Shown here one piece after another: positions 16,517 through 24,525 of a stretch of DNA of 36,634 nucleotides (positions within the stretch are counted from its first letter, which is position 1; every line of letters starts with the position of its first letter). Source of the stretch: Aliibacillus thermotolerans (GTDB lineage Bacteria > Bacillota > Bacilli > Bacillales > Marinococcaceae). A model generated the notes under the pieces. The model searched no databases, was not told the origin of the DNA, and saw nothing but the letters and a program-made list of their open reading frames with translations. Where the stretch lies: positions 1 to 36,634 of the forward strand of contig NZ_WKJG01000033.1 of assembly GCF_027853235.1 (NCBI RefSeq), given 5' to 3'. The position numbers and the translations under genes were made by a program.

Positions 16517-17984
16517 ACAGGCACTACAACAACATTTTTCTTATCCGTCGTTTCGAGCGCATCAAAAAGAAATTATTACGTCTATTTTATCAGGAAAAAA
16601 TGTATTTGCGATGCTTCATACTGGCGCAGGGAAATCTCTTTGCTATCAGTTGCCAGCTGCAATGTGCGAAGGGATAACGATTGTTGTCTCTCCTTTATTA
16701 TCTCTGATGGAAAATCAAGTGCAAGAATTAAAAATGCGCGGTTTCAAACGAGTAGCTACCTACAATAGTTTCCTTAGCTACCGTGAAAAAAAGTATATTT
16801 TATCCCATTTAACAGAATACAAACTCTTATATATTGCCCCGGAGAGTTTACACAAAAAAGAAGTGTACGAACGCCTCCGACAAAGGAAGGTTGCATTATT
16901 TGCCGTCGATGAGGCGCATTGTATTTCCCAATGGGGACACGAATTCAGAACCGACTATTTGAAATTAGGTGAGATCAAATCGATGCTAGGCAATCCACCT
17001 TGTTTAGCTCTTACAGCGACAGCAACTCCCATTGTTCGAAAAGACATTATTCGGCAATTACAGATGGACTCTCCAGTAGAATTGATCGCCACTGTAGATC
17101 GAAGCAATATTTCCTATGAAGTTGTATCCGCTCATGGGAAAGAGGAAAAAGAATCCATCCTATTGGAGCGACTTGCCTATGCTTCTTTTCCGGGAATGAT
17201 TTATGCTGGCACGCGCAGAGTAGCAGAAGAACTTGCTGCTTTGTTAAAGGAGCACACTTCTTTTCGAGTGGCAGCTTACCATGGCGGGATGACGGCAGAA
17301 GATCGACAATTGATTCAACAACAGTTTCTCCAAGGCACCCTTGATGTGATCACTTGTACGAATGCATTTGGAATGGGGATGAATAAAAAAGATATTCGCT
17401 TTGTGTATCATTACGACGTTCCAAAAGATATGGAGTCATACGTACAAGAAACGGGAAGAGCAGGAAGAGACGGAAAAGCAAGTGAAGCGTTACTCCTATA
17501 TCGAAATGAAGATCTCATCCTCCCGAGACAGATGATTGAAGGAGAATTTCCTAAGAACGATGAAATCCAGCAAGTAAACCATCTCCTTACAGAATCGTTT
17601 TCAAAAGAAAATGTTTTTTATTTTTTACAAGACAATACTTCTTTAGAAGAAACCCATCTTCGCTTATTGATTCATTATTGGGAGATATGGAGAAAAGAGC
17701 AAAACAAACCTTATGATTTGTTTGTCATGGATCAAATCACAAAAAGAAAACGACAAAAATTAAAAAAATTACGAGAGATGTATGATTGGATGAATACGAC
17801 AACTTGTCGAAGAGAATTTCTTCTTTCTTATTTTGGAGAATCCATGAAGAAAAAGGTATCTGTTTGTTGTGATAATTGTGGAATAGAAAGGACCAAAAAA
17901 CGAACGTGGAGGGAAGTTACTACGAAAGAAAGAGATTGGAAAAAACAACTTGCTGTTCTGTTTCATCAGTATGAGAGAGGATGA
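16503..17984 (+). CDS. recS: RecQ-family ATP-dependent DNA helicase (RecS)
   Basis: A 493-aa 3'-5' superfamily 2 helicase. Walker A is TGAGKS (40-45), the box is DEAH (136-139) in VDEAHCISQWGHEFR, then SALTATATP-like LALTATATP, GMGMNKKD and motif VI QETGRAGRDG. The RecQ zinc region is short and ends in a CCDNCG pair, and no HRDC domain follows. B. subtilis RecS (496 aa) has the same form. I chose ATG 16503, with GGAGGAGG seven bases upstream; the longer frame gives no better ribosome binding site. The gene overlaps ypbB and probably acts with it in recombination repair or fork processing. Confidence 0.94.
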   Translation: METLEQALQQHFSYPSFRAHQKEIITSILSGKNVFAMLHTGAGKSLCYQLPAAMCEGITIVVSPLLSLMENQVQELKMRGFKRVATYNSFLSYREKKYILSHLTEYKLLYIAPESLHKKEVYERLRQRKVALFAVDEAHCISQWGHEFRTDYLKLGEIKSMLGNPPCLALTATATPIVRKDIIRQLQMDSPVELIATVDRSNISYEVVSAHGKEEKESILLERLAYASFPGMIYAGTRRVAEELAALLKEHTSFRVAAYHGGMTAEDRQLIQQQFLQGTLDVITCTNAFGMGMNKKDIRFVYHYDVPKDMESYVQETGRAGRDGKASEALLLYRNEDLILPRQMIEGEFPKNDEIQQVNHLLTESFSKENVFYFLQDNTSLEETHLRLLIHYWEIWRKEQNKPYDLFVMDQITKRKRQKLKKLREMYDWMNTTTCRREFLLSYFGESMKKKVSVCCDNCGIERTKKRTWREVTTKERDWKKQLAVLFHQYERG

Positions 17985-17989
17985 GGTAG

Positions 17990-18229
17990 ATGAATGAATG
18001 GGAGAAAGATCAAGCAGAAGTATTAAGAAAACGAGCACGCAAAGAAAAGGTAGAACCACAAAGAAGCGAAGTGGATCCTTTATCGTTACCTCCGAGAAAA
18101 GAAGTACATAAAAAACCGAAAAAATATAAGCGACGCCCTTCATTAGTCGTTCATCTACTGTTTTATTTATTTATTTTGCTCGTTGGCATGGCGATTGGAA
18201 TTGGAATATGGATGTATTGGTCTTCCTAA
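17990..18229 (+). CDS. Small single-span membrane protein, 79 aa
   Basis: The N-terminal 50 residues are highly charged (Lys, Arg, Glu), followed by one hydrophobic segment (about 52-76), so the bulk should be cytoplasmic. It starts five bases after recS. In B. subtilis this neighbourhood holds ypbE, whose product has a similar charged region and membrane span but adds a LysM domain, absent here. This could be a short counterpart or an unrelated gene. A terminator follows immediately. Confidence 0.65.
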   Translation: MNEWEKDQAEVLRKRARKEKVEPQRSEVDPLSLPPRKEVHKKPKKYKRRPSLVVHLLFYLFILLVGMAIGIGIWMYWSS

Positions 18230-18230
18230 T

Positions 18231-18263
18231 AAAAAAACAGCTAGACTTTTCCTAGCTGTTTTT
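18231..18263. terminator. Bidirectional terminator
   Basis: AAAAACAGCTAG and CTAGCTGTTTTT form a 12-bp stem around acttttc. It serves the recS-side gene and the convergent 75-aa gene, whose stop codon lies within the stem. Confidence 0.9.
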
Positions 18264-18479
18264 ATGTATGGCTGGAGGAAGATGACTTTGATTGAACGTG
18301 GATGGTTCATCTTCTTGAAGCGGAGAAGCAAGAATTAAGCCGATAAAACAAATCACAACCCCAATTCCCATTAAGGTAAAAGGAATGGTGAGTTTTCTTT
18401 TCCTTACTAAAGAAAATAACAGAAAGAAAAATCCCCCTGCGAAAAACGCTGTTCCAATTAAAAATACGGTTAAGTCCAT
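18252..18479 (-). CDS. Small two-span membrane protein, 75 aa
   Basis: Two hydrophobic segments (about 4-25 and 32-52) are separated by a basic turn (RKRK), followed by a polar, Pro-rich tail. The family is unknown to me. A purine-rich ribosome binding site (GGGGGG, 18491-18496 on the reverse strand) precedes the ATG. It ends inside the shared terminator. Unlike most shadow frames here it has no overlapping gene, which supports its being real. Confidence 0.6.
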   Translation of the reverse strand: MDLTVFLIGTAFFAGGFFFLLFSLVRKRKLTIPFTLMGIGVVICFIGLILASPLQEDEPSTFNQSHLPPAIHKNS

Positions 18480-18696
18480 TCTTATTCTACCCCCCTTAAG
18501 TCCCCAAACTCCACGTGTTTACCTCTTTCTATATTATAAGCGACGCTGTAAGAGAAGTTAATTCTTTCAGGAAAATGTCAACAATCCTTCTTTATTATGT
18601 TATAGTACAGAATGACAAACTATCGAACCTATTTGGCAATCATCTCCTCATAAAGTACTAAAAATGAATTTTTTTAAGAAAATGTACTAAAACAAG

Positions 18697-18726
18697 TTGA
18701 CAAAAACAATACTGTTATAATACAAT
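18697..18726 (+). promoter_or_regulatory. SigA promoter of the yhfH-like gene
   Basis: TTGACA (18697-18702) and TACAAT (18721-18726) are separated by 18 bp. The start codon follows at 18769 behind GGAAGGGG. Confidence 0.75.
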
Positions 18727-18768
18727 ATGAATAACAAAACAACGAACCGAATGGAAGGGGATATAACG

Positions 18769-18900
18769 ATGAAAAAAATTACAGATTTTTTCAAAAATTT
18801 GCCGCCAAAACAATGCACGGACTGTGGAGAAATCATTGAGGAACAACACGAATCTTATTTGAACCAATGTGACAAATGCTTGCGGAACGGAGATCTGTAA
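18769..18900 (+). CDS. YhfH-family small zinc-binding protein
   Basis: A 43-aa product with FKNLPPKQCTDCG near its start and QCDKC near its end: two CxxC pairs that should hold one zinc ion. This is the YhfH family of short Bacillus proteins, whose function is unknown. It has its own strong promoter (18697-18726) and a good ribosome binding site, which makes it a well-supported small gene. Confidence 0.88.
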   Translation: MKKITDFFKNLPPKQCTDCGEIIEEQHESYLNQCDKCLRNGDL

Positions 18901-19724
18901 TCATTGACGTAAGTGAATAGGAAATAAACAGTGGGGAGGATGGGACAAAACTTCAGTCATCGCCAAAAATTTGGTGAGTCTCTCTTTTTGTGTACAAAGA
19001 ACATTTAAAAATGAAAATGATGAAAAAAGTGTCGTGTGAACTGGTCATGCGACACTTTTTTCGTACAATCCGAACAGGAGTGGTCGTAAGAGGGTTAGAA
19101 TTGTGGAAATAATTAGGTAATTCGGAGCGTTTTTATGTTTCATGCGACGAATGACGCTTAAAAAAATGAGATAAATCGTTCCATAAACGTTTCATGCGAC
19201 ACACTTCACTTTGTCAAACACCGGTCAAATGGTCGCATGAAAGTTAAAATTGGAAGAAATTAGGACAAAAATAGGTCGCAACACGATTCATACGACGAAA
19301 TATCACACAAAATTCCTACCGAATGGTCTCATGATGTGGTACAAATGGGGAATCACGTTCCAGGGAAGCTTCGATTGGGTGCTTGCGTTGCATTCGGCCG
19401 TCCTGCTTACTATCCGCGTACATCTAGAATCATTGGAGGCTCATTTATACTTCTTGTGTTAGATACACAGAGAAATGCGCTTCTGGCGGTAAACTTAAGG
19501 AAATATACCGCTAGAAACAATAATCCAATATAGAAGAAGAAAAAAACCTTACAAAAATTACTCCAAGCAAATTTTAGTGCTTGGAACTGTTCTTTTTTGG
19601 CTAGTGATGTCCAGCCTCTTTTTTTATTTCTTTTAAAATGCTCACTTCTTATCGTTAGAGTGAATATAGTGACACTACAGAATCCAGGTCAATAGCGAAC
19701 GTACACACCCAGGAGGACCTGCAT
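18901..19724. repeat. Gene-poor stretch with TCATGCGAC repeat cluster
   Basis: No convincing gene is seen in this 824-bp gap. TCATGCGAC occurs exactly at 19045, 19140 and 19192 and inverted (GTCGCATGA) at 19232. Near-copies are at 19031, 19288 and 19327. Two longer diverged units can be aligned: 19081 onward and 19230 onward share GGTCG, GTTAnAATT, GAA, ATTAGG and TTCATnCGACGAA in order. GGGACAAAACTTCAG at 18942-18956 resembles another intergenic repeat common in Firmicutes. A further hairpin, CCAAGCA/TGCTTGG, lies at 19563-19584. Confidence 0.6.
19022..19062. terminator. Very long hairpin with T tracts on both sides
   Basis: The arms 19022-19039 and 19045-19062 pair over 18 bp (two G-T) around the loop ACTGG. 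The AAAAAAG/CTTTTTT outer pairs give a T run on either strand, so it can stop transcription in both directions. Its inner arms contain the GTCGTGTGA and TCATGCGAC versions of the repeat motif that recurs in the next 300 bp. Confidence 0.7.
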
Positions 19725-20282
19725 ATGGAAATGTATACATGGTCAGAAGATAGCATTAAAGTGATCTTGACAAACCAAGAGCTAAATAATCATGGGATTG
19801 ATTTCACCGAAGAGATATTAACAACTGGCAAAGCAGAAGCGTTTTTTACTTCCCTTTTTTGGATGATTGCCCGTCACTTTTCGTTAGACCCAACGACGCA
19901 ATTGGATGTGGAAATCTTTCAAAGGACAGTCGATACGATATCGATGATTGTGCATTTTTTAGAAGAAGATGGTAGTCGTTCTACATTGCCACGGGTAAAA
20001 CAACATCATAACGAACAATTGTTTCGATTTTCATTAAAAGAAGACTTGTTTGCTTTTGCAAAACGCACGGCGCCCTATGGGGTTACTGGAGGAACCATTT
20101 ATCACTGGAAACCATTTTATTATTTATATGTGGAAGGATATCCTTTTTATCAAGAGAAATGGCTTGCTTTATTAGAGGAATATGGGGAGCGGGCTCATGT
20201 GGATATCGATATCGTTCGGGCACAAGGAGAGACGATCGTTCCCCAACAAGCTTTACTAAAAATATTACAACAAGAAATATAG
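19725..20282 (+). CDS. mecB: MecA-family adaptor protein (MecB/YpbH-like), divergent
   Basis: A 185-aa product with the layout of MecA/MecB adaptors for ClpC. The N-terminal segment (SIKVILTNQELNNHGIDFTEEI) matches the substrate-binding half. A variable acidic linker follows, and the C-terminal half has LFRFSLKEDLFAFAKRT and YHWKPFYYLYVEGY. In B. subtilis the paralogue mecB (ypbH) sits just before gudB, exactly as here, so MecB is preferred over MecA. It probably presents regulators to ClpCP for degradation. The ATG lies eight bases after AGGAGG. Sequence similarity is weak and the call leans on position. Confidence 0.7.
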   Translation: MEMYTWSEDSIKVILTNQELNNHGIDFTEEILTTGKAEAFFTSLFWMIARHFSLDPTTQLDVEIFQRTVDTISMIVHFLEEDGSRSTLPRVKQHHNEQLFRFSLKEDLFAFAKRTAPYGVTGGTIYHWKPFYYLYVEGYPFYQEKWLALLEEYGERAHVDIDIVRAQGETIVPQQALLKILQQEI

Positions 20283-20337
20283 GTAAGAGTAAAATTATTG
20301 TGGGCAAAAAATATCCCCCTCATTTTGGAAAGGGTCA

Positions 20338-20442
20338 ATGAATCGTTCTTCTTGCTCCTCTGTTTCGAGAGTACCGACGTATCTAAAAGGGAAAGCGAAT
20401 ATTCCTGTATATCAAGCGCTCAAAGGATTGAGAGGCTTTTAA
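20338..20442 (+). other. Weak 34-aa reading frame in the mecB-gudB gap
   Basis: The 340-bp gap before gudB contains little. One frame from ATG 20338 to TAA 20442 gives a protein-like 34-aa peptide ending in NIPVYQALKGLRGF, with GGAAAGGG just upstream at tight spacing. No family is recognised. It may be a remnant or chance. No clear gudB promoter was found in this gap. Confidence 0.2.
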
Positions 20443-20625
20443 AAAGAGATTAATAGCACTTCAAAGGAGTACCCAGCAAGAGAGAATCCGCTTACAATTA
20501 TTGGGGTTCACAAAAAGTTGCCCACAAATGGTTGACTCAGTAGCTCCTAGTGGAAAAAGAAATGGCAATTTTATATAGTAGACATAAGAGGGGTGTTATT
20601 AAGTGGTGCTTTAGAGGTGAAAAAG

Positions 20626-21870
20626 ATGGAGGAACAGGTCGATGTGTTGGACTCGATGCAACAGGTGGTGAAAACTGCGTTAGAGCAATTAGGTTATCCG
20701 AAAGAAATATACGACGTATTAAAAGAACCGATGCGGCTTTTAACCGTACGAATCCCGGTAAAGATGGATGACGGACAAACGAAAGTATTCACTGGATATC
20801 GCGCCCAACACAATGATGTAGTGGGACCGACAAAAGGCGGCATTCGCTTTCATCCGAAAGTGACAGAAAGAGAAGTAAAGGCACGAGCGATGAACGTGTC
20901 TCTTCAATCTGGGATTGCCGATTTACCATTTGGTGGCGGCAAAGGTGGGGTCATTTGCGATCCACGCAAAATGTCCTTTCAAGAACTGGAACGGTTAAGT
21001 CGAGGATATATTCGTGCGATTCGTTCAGTAATTGGTTCGGGCAAAGACATCCTTTCCTCGGATATGTTTACTAATTCACAAATGATGGCTTGGATGTTAG
21101 ACGAATACGAGCAAATACACGCGTTAGACGCTTCTAATTATATTACCGGAAAGCCGATGGTGCTCGGCGGGACGTTAGGGAAAGAAGAAGCGATTGTAAA
21201 TGGAATAATGATTTGTTTAAAAAGAGCTGCAAAACAAAAAGAAATCGAATTAGCTGAAGCAAAAGTGATTATCCAAGGTTTTGGAAATGCTGGTAGTTTA
21301 CTTGCAAAACAATTACAAAAAAACGGAGCGACGATTGTTGGAATTGCTGATGCCAACGGAGCTTTGTATGATGAAAAAGGACTGGATATTGACTATTTAA
21401 TTGATCGGAAAGATTCATTTGGAATGGTAACAAATTTATTCAATCATCCACTTTCCCATGAACAATTGTTACGAAAAGAATGTGATATCCTGATTCCGGC
21501 AGCAATTGAGTCGCAAATTACGAATCATATTGCATCGTCTCTTCAAGCGGCAATCGTTGTGGAAACGGGAAAACGCTCTGCAACCGATGAAGCGACGGAT
21601 ATTCTTCATCAACGGGGAATTTTGCTCATCCCTGATATACTAGCAAGCATTGGTGATCTTGTCGTATCTTATTTTGAATGGGTCCAAAATAATCAAGGTT
21701 ATTATTGGTCGGAAGAAAAAGTGAAAGAAGAAATAGAAACAGTGATAGGCCGTGCTTTTGACAAAGTGTATCAACTCTCAGCAGGTAGAAAAATTAATAT
21801 GCGCCTTGCCTCTTACATGATCGGTGTCCGCAAAATGGCGGAAGCAACCCGCTTTCGTGGCTGGGTATAA
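20626..21870 (+). CDS. gudB: NAD-dependent glutamate dehydrogenase
   Basis: A 414-aa hexameric enzyme that deaminates glutamate to 2-oxoglutarate. Key blocks are GPTKGGIRFHP, DLPFGGGKGGVICDP (catalytic Lys) and the NAD fold VIIQGFGNAGSL. The 9-bp duplication that makes gudB cryptic in B. subtilis 168 is not present: the sequence passes straight from EREVKARAM into SLQSGIADLPF. I start at ATG 20626, five bases after GAGGTGA. The upstream extension to 20593 has no ribosome binding site of quality. Its position before ypdA marks it as GudB rather than RocG. Confidence 0.93.
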   Translation: MEEQVDVLDSMQQVVKTALEQLGYPKEIYDVLKEPMRLLTVRIPVKMDDGQTKVFTGYRAQHNDVVGPTKGGIRFHPKVTEREVKARAMNVSLQSGIADLPFGGGKGGVICDPRKMSFQELERLSRGYIRAIRSVIGSGKDILSSDMFTNSQMMAWMLDEYEQIHALDASNYITGKPMVLGGTLGKEEAIVNGIMICLKRAAKQKEIELAEAKVIIQGFGNAGSLLAKQLQKNGATIVGIADANGALYDEKGLDIDYLIDRKDSFGMVTNLFNHPLSHEQLLRKECDILIPAAIESQITNHIASSLQAAIVVETGKRSATDEATDILHQRGILLIPDILASIGDLVVSYFEWVQNNQGYYWSEEKVKEEIETVIGRAFDKVYQLSAGRKINMRLASYMIGVRKMAEATRFRGWV

Positions 21871-21873
21871 CAT

Positions 21874-21896
21874 ACGCTCGCCTTTTTGGCGAGTGT
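21874..21896 (+). terminator. Terminator of gudB
   Basis: ACGCTCGCC and GGCGAGTGT form a 9-bp stem with loop TTTTT, followed by TACTTTTCT. It starts four bases after the gudB stop. Confidence 0.75.
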
Positions 21897-21933
21897 TACT
21901 TTTCTGACATCAAGAATTCAAAGGGGTAATAGT

Positions 21934-22926
21934 ATGAAAAAAGAACAAATCATTATTATCGGAGCCGGACCGTGTGGCTTATCCGCAGGTTTGGCGTTAA
22001 AAGAAAAGGGTTTTGATCCATTAGTGATAGAAAAAGAAAACGTCGCTCATTCTATTTATCGTTATCCAGCACACCAAACGTTTTTCAGTTCAAGTGATAA
22101 ATTGGAGATTGGGGGATACCCTTTCCCTTCGATTGAAAGAAAGCCGAAACGACATGAAGCCCTCGTTTATTACCGGACAGTTGCGGATAGAAGTGAATTA
22201 CGCATTCACTCTTATGAGAAAGTAGTAAAAGTGTCACCAGAAGAACAAACTTTTTTATTGGAAACAGTGACAAAAACGCAAGAACGGAAGCAATATCGCG
22301 CAAAATATGTCATTGTTGCTACAGGTTATTACGACCATCCGAATATGATGGGAATTGAAGGAGAAGAATTGCCGCACGTTTTTCATTATTTTAAAGAAGC
22401 GCATCCTTACTACAATCAAAATGTGACAGTCATTGGCGGAAAAAACTCCGCAGTGGATGCGGCGCTTGCATTGGAACAAGCTGGAGCGCATGTGACGGTT
22501 ATTTATCGCGGAGATCGTTTTTCCGAGGCCGTCAAACCGTGGATTTTGCCCGATTTTCATTCCCTTGTTCGTCGTGATAAAATAACAATGCATTTCAACG
22601 CAAATGTCACAAAAATTACAAAGACTCACGTATACTTTGAAAAAGAAGGTACGTCTTATCACATTCCTGCTGATTTCGTTTTTGCAATGACTGGTTATCA
22701 CCCTGACCACAGTTTTTTGCAAAAAATTGGGGTAGACATGGATGAAGAAACCGGTCGTCCAACATATGACGAAGAAACGATGGAATCGAACGTCGATGGC
22801 TTGTTTATCGCCGGTGTCATCGCTGCTGGAAATGATGCCAATGAAATTTTTATTGAAAATGGACGATTTCACGGAGATAAAATTGTACAAGCTATCATAA
22901 AGAAAGAAAGAAACAGAGACGCATAA
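21934..22926 (+). CDS. ypdA: Bacillithiol disulfide reductase (YpdA)
   Basis: A 330-aa FAD- and NADPH-dependent reductase that regenerates bacillithiol from its disulfide. The N-terminal FAD fold is IIIIGAGPCGLSAG, and the NADPH fold has VTVIGGKNSAVDAALAL. FIAGVIAAGND lies at the C-terminus. The start ATG 21934 follows AAAGGGG; the longer frame from 21886 lies in the gudB terminator and is rejected. Gene order gudB-ypdA is as in B. subtilis. The small zinc-ribbon gene begins 17 bp downstream and may be co-transcribed. Confidence 0.93.
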   Translation: MKKEQIIIIGAGPCGLSAGLALKEKGFDPLVIEKENVAHSIYRYPAHQTFFSSSDKLEIGGYPFPSIERKPKRHEALVYYRTVADRSELRIHSYEKVVKVSPEEQTFLLETVTKTQERKQYRAKYVIVATGYYDHPNMMGIEGEELPHVFHYFKEAHPYYNQNVTVIGGKNSAVDAALALEQAGAHVTVIYRGDRFSEAVKPWILPDFHSLVRRDKITMHFNANVTKITKTHVYFEKEGTSYHIPADFVFAMTGYHPDHSFLQKIGVDMDEETGRPTYDEETMESNVDGLFIAGVIAAGNDANEIFIENGRFHGDKIVQAIIKKERNRDA

Positions 22927-22943
22927 AGGGAAGGATGTGGGTA

Positions 22944-23111
22944 ATGGCAAAGAAAGAACGGCGCTATCGTGTCACGATTCGATGTCTTTCTTGCGGCGAA
23001 CGGTTTTTATTACGTGGAAGAAAGGACGAAGATGGTAACCTTACCACCGGATTTAAACGGTGCATTTGCGGAAATGACAAACAACTTCATATCGATTATA
23101 CCGAAGAATGA
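22944..23111 (+). CDS. Small zinc-ribbon protein, 55 aa
   Basis: The frame from ATG 22944 encodes a basic 55-residue peptide with RCLSCGERF and FKRCICGND, that is CxxC and CxCG pairs suited to one zinc ion. AAGGATGTGGG lies upstream, and it starts 17 bp after ypdA. A longer frame in another phase overlaps it (22969-23187), but that one lacks a ribosome binding site and any protein-like features. The family is unknown; a nucleic-acid or ribosome-associated role is only a guess. Confidence 0.75.
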   Translation: MAKKERRYRVTIRCLSCGERFLLRGRKDEDGNLTTGFKRCICGNDKQLHIDYTEE

Positions 23112-23120
23112 AAGTTGCAT

Positions 23121-23149
23121 TTGCAATTTCATCTTCTATCGTGTATGGT
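23121..23149 (+). promoter_or_regulatory. Candidate promoter of the methionine operon
   Basis: TTGCAA (23121-23126) and TATGGT (23144-23149) are separated by 17 bp. They precede the SAM riboswitch at the right distance for a start near 23156. Confidence 0.5.
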
Positions 23150-23176
23150 GTCTATATACAACTAAATCTATCAGCA

Positions 23177-23367
23177 TTCTTATCTAGAGAGGTGGAGGGA
23201 CTGGCCCGATGAAATCTCAGCAACCAGCCAAGTGATTGGTCAGGTGCTAATTCCTTCAGGCAAAGATGTCTGAAAGATAAGAAGAAGCGTGGGTTACACA
23301 AGGTTTCTATGGGAATAGAGACAGGTCTTCTTCTTATCTGGAGGAAGATCTGTTTTTATTTTTTTAT
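23177..23367 (+). ncRNA. SAM-I (S-box) riboswitch with transcription terminator
   Basis: The aptamer (23177-23284) shows the S-box core GAGGGACTGG, then GATGAAATCTCAGCAACC, and a P1 stem TTCTTATCT/AGATAAGAA. The 3' P1 strand AGATAAGAAGAAG (23275-23287) is exactly complementary to CTTCTTCTTATCT (23327-23339), which forms the 5' side of the terminator. The terminator stem pairs 23321-23333 with 23341-23353, followed by a long T tract. With SAM bound, P1 holds and transcription stops; without SAM, the antiterminator forms and metI-yitJ-metH are read. Confidence 0.96.
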
Positions 23368-23387
23368 AAACAAAGAGGAGATTCGAT

Positions 23388-24497
23388 ATGACGAAAAAAT
23401 TTCAACTAGAAACGGAATTGGTTCAAATTGGGAACCGAATTGATGAAAAGACGGGAGCAGTGAGCGCCCCAGTTCATTTTTCCACGGCTTATCGTCATGA
23501 AGGTGTGGGTGAGTCTACCGGGTATGATTATTCTCGCACGAAAAATCCGACGAGAGATATATTAGAAGATGCGATCGCCCGATTAGAAGGAGGAACAGCT
23601 GGATTTGCCTTTAGTTCCGGTATGGCTGCTATTACAACGCTTTTTTCATTGTTTCAAACAGGGGATGAAATTATCGCATCGAAAGATATTTACGGTGGAA
23701 CGTATCGCCTCTTTGAAGAAGCGTGGCGGGAATGGGGAATCCACATTCATTACTTAGACCCTCGGAATATCGAACAAGTCGAACAGGCGATGAATAAAAA
23801 CACGAAGGCATTGTTCATTGAAACACCGACCAACCCGTTGATGCAAGAAGCGAATATTGCGGAGCTAGCAACGGTTGCCAAAAAATACAATGCCTATTTA
23901 ATTGTTGATAACACTTTTTACACCCCGGTGTTACAACAACCGCTAAAAGAAGGGGCAGATATTGTGGTCCATAGCGCAACGAAATATTTAGGTGGCCATA
24001 ACGATGTTGTCGCTGGGTTGGTCGTTGCGAAAGAGAAATCCCTTTGCGAAAAAATCGGTCGTTTTCAAAATAGTATGGGGACCATTCTTGCACCAATGGA
24101 TGCATGGTTGATAATGCGGGGGATGAAAACGTTGGCGGTTCGTATGGAAAAACATACAGAAAATGCACGACGTGTTGCAGAATATTTGCGTTCTCATGAG
24201 AAAGTAAGAGAAGTGTTGTATCCTGGAAAAGGCGGTATGCTTTCTTTTCGCATTGAAAATCCAGCGTGGGTTCACTCCATTTTAAAAAACTTACAGCTGA
24301 TTTCTTTTGCGGAAAGTTTAGGGGGAGTGGAGAGTTTTATGACGTATCCGATCACGCAAACGCACGCAGATATGCCGGAAGAAGTACTTCAAGAAAATGG
24401 AGTGTGCAAGCGTCTCCTCCGTATGTCTGTCGGAATTGAAGATGTCCATGATATTATTGATGATTTAGAACAAGCATTAAGAAGTGCGGATGTTTGA
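23388..24497 (+). CDS. metI: Cystathionine gamma-synthase / O-acetylhomoserine sulfhydrylase
   Basis: A 369-aa PLP enzyme of the Cys/Met metabolism family that joins an activated homoserine with cysteine or sulfide. The PLP lysine is Lys199 in VVHSATKYLGGHND. Other marks are YSRTKNPTR near residue 48 and SSGMAAI at 76. The length matches B. subtilis MetI (373). It is the first gene behind the SAM riboswitch, with AGAGGAGA before the ATG. metC, its usual partner in B. subtilis, is not here; yitJ follows instead. Confidence 0.9.
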   Translation: MTKKFQLETELVQIGNRIDEKTGAVSAPVHFSTAYRHEGVGESTGYDYSRTKNPTRDILEDAIARLEGGTAGFAFSSGMAAITTLFSLFQTGDEIIASKDIYGGTYRLFEEAWREWGIHIHYLDPRNIEQVEQAMNKNTKALFIETPTNPLMQEANIAELATVAKKYNAYLIVDNTFYTPVLQQPLKEGADIVVHSATKYLGGHNDVVAGLVVAKEKSLCEKIGRFQNSMGTILAPMDAWLIMRGMKTLAVRMEKHTENARRVAEYLRSHEKVREVLYPGKGGMLSFRIENPAWVHSILKNLQLISFAESLGGVESFMTYPITQTHADMPEEVLQENGVCKRLLRMSVGIEDVHDIIDDLEQALRSADV

Positions 24498-24525
24498 AAT
24501 GAGTGAAGAGGAGAGGACGGTTGAC

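Noticed and set aside
19022-19340. CRISPR array
   Set aside because: The repeated unit is only 9 bp, unevenly spaced, present in both orientations, and no cas gene is in the window.
19250-19533. Two plus-strand frames of 65-70 codons
   Set aside because: They overlap one another in the repeat-rich gap, lack ribosome binding sites and show no protein-like pattern.
22255-22950. 231-codon minus-strand frame
   Set aside because: It is fully antisense to ypdA, with no ribosome binding site and a Phe/Cys/His-rich composition typical of shadow frames.
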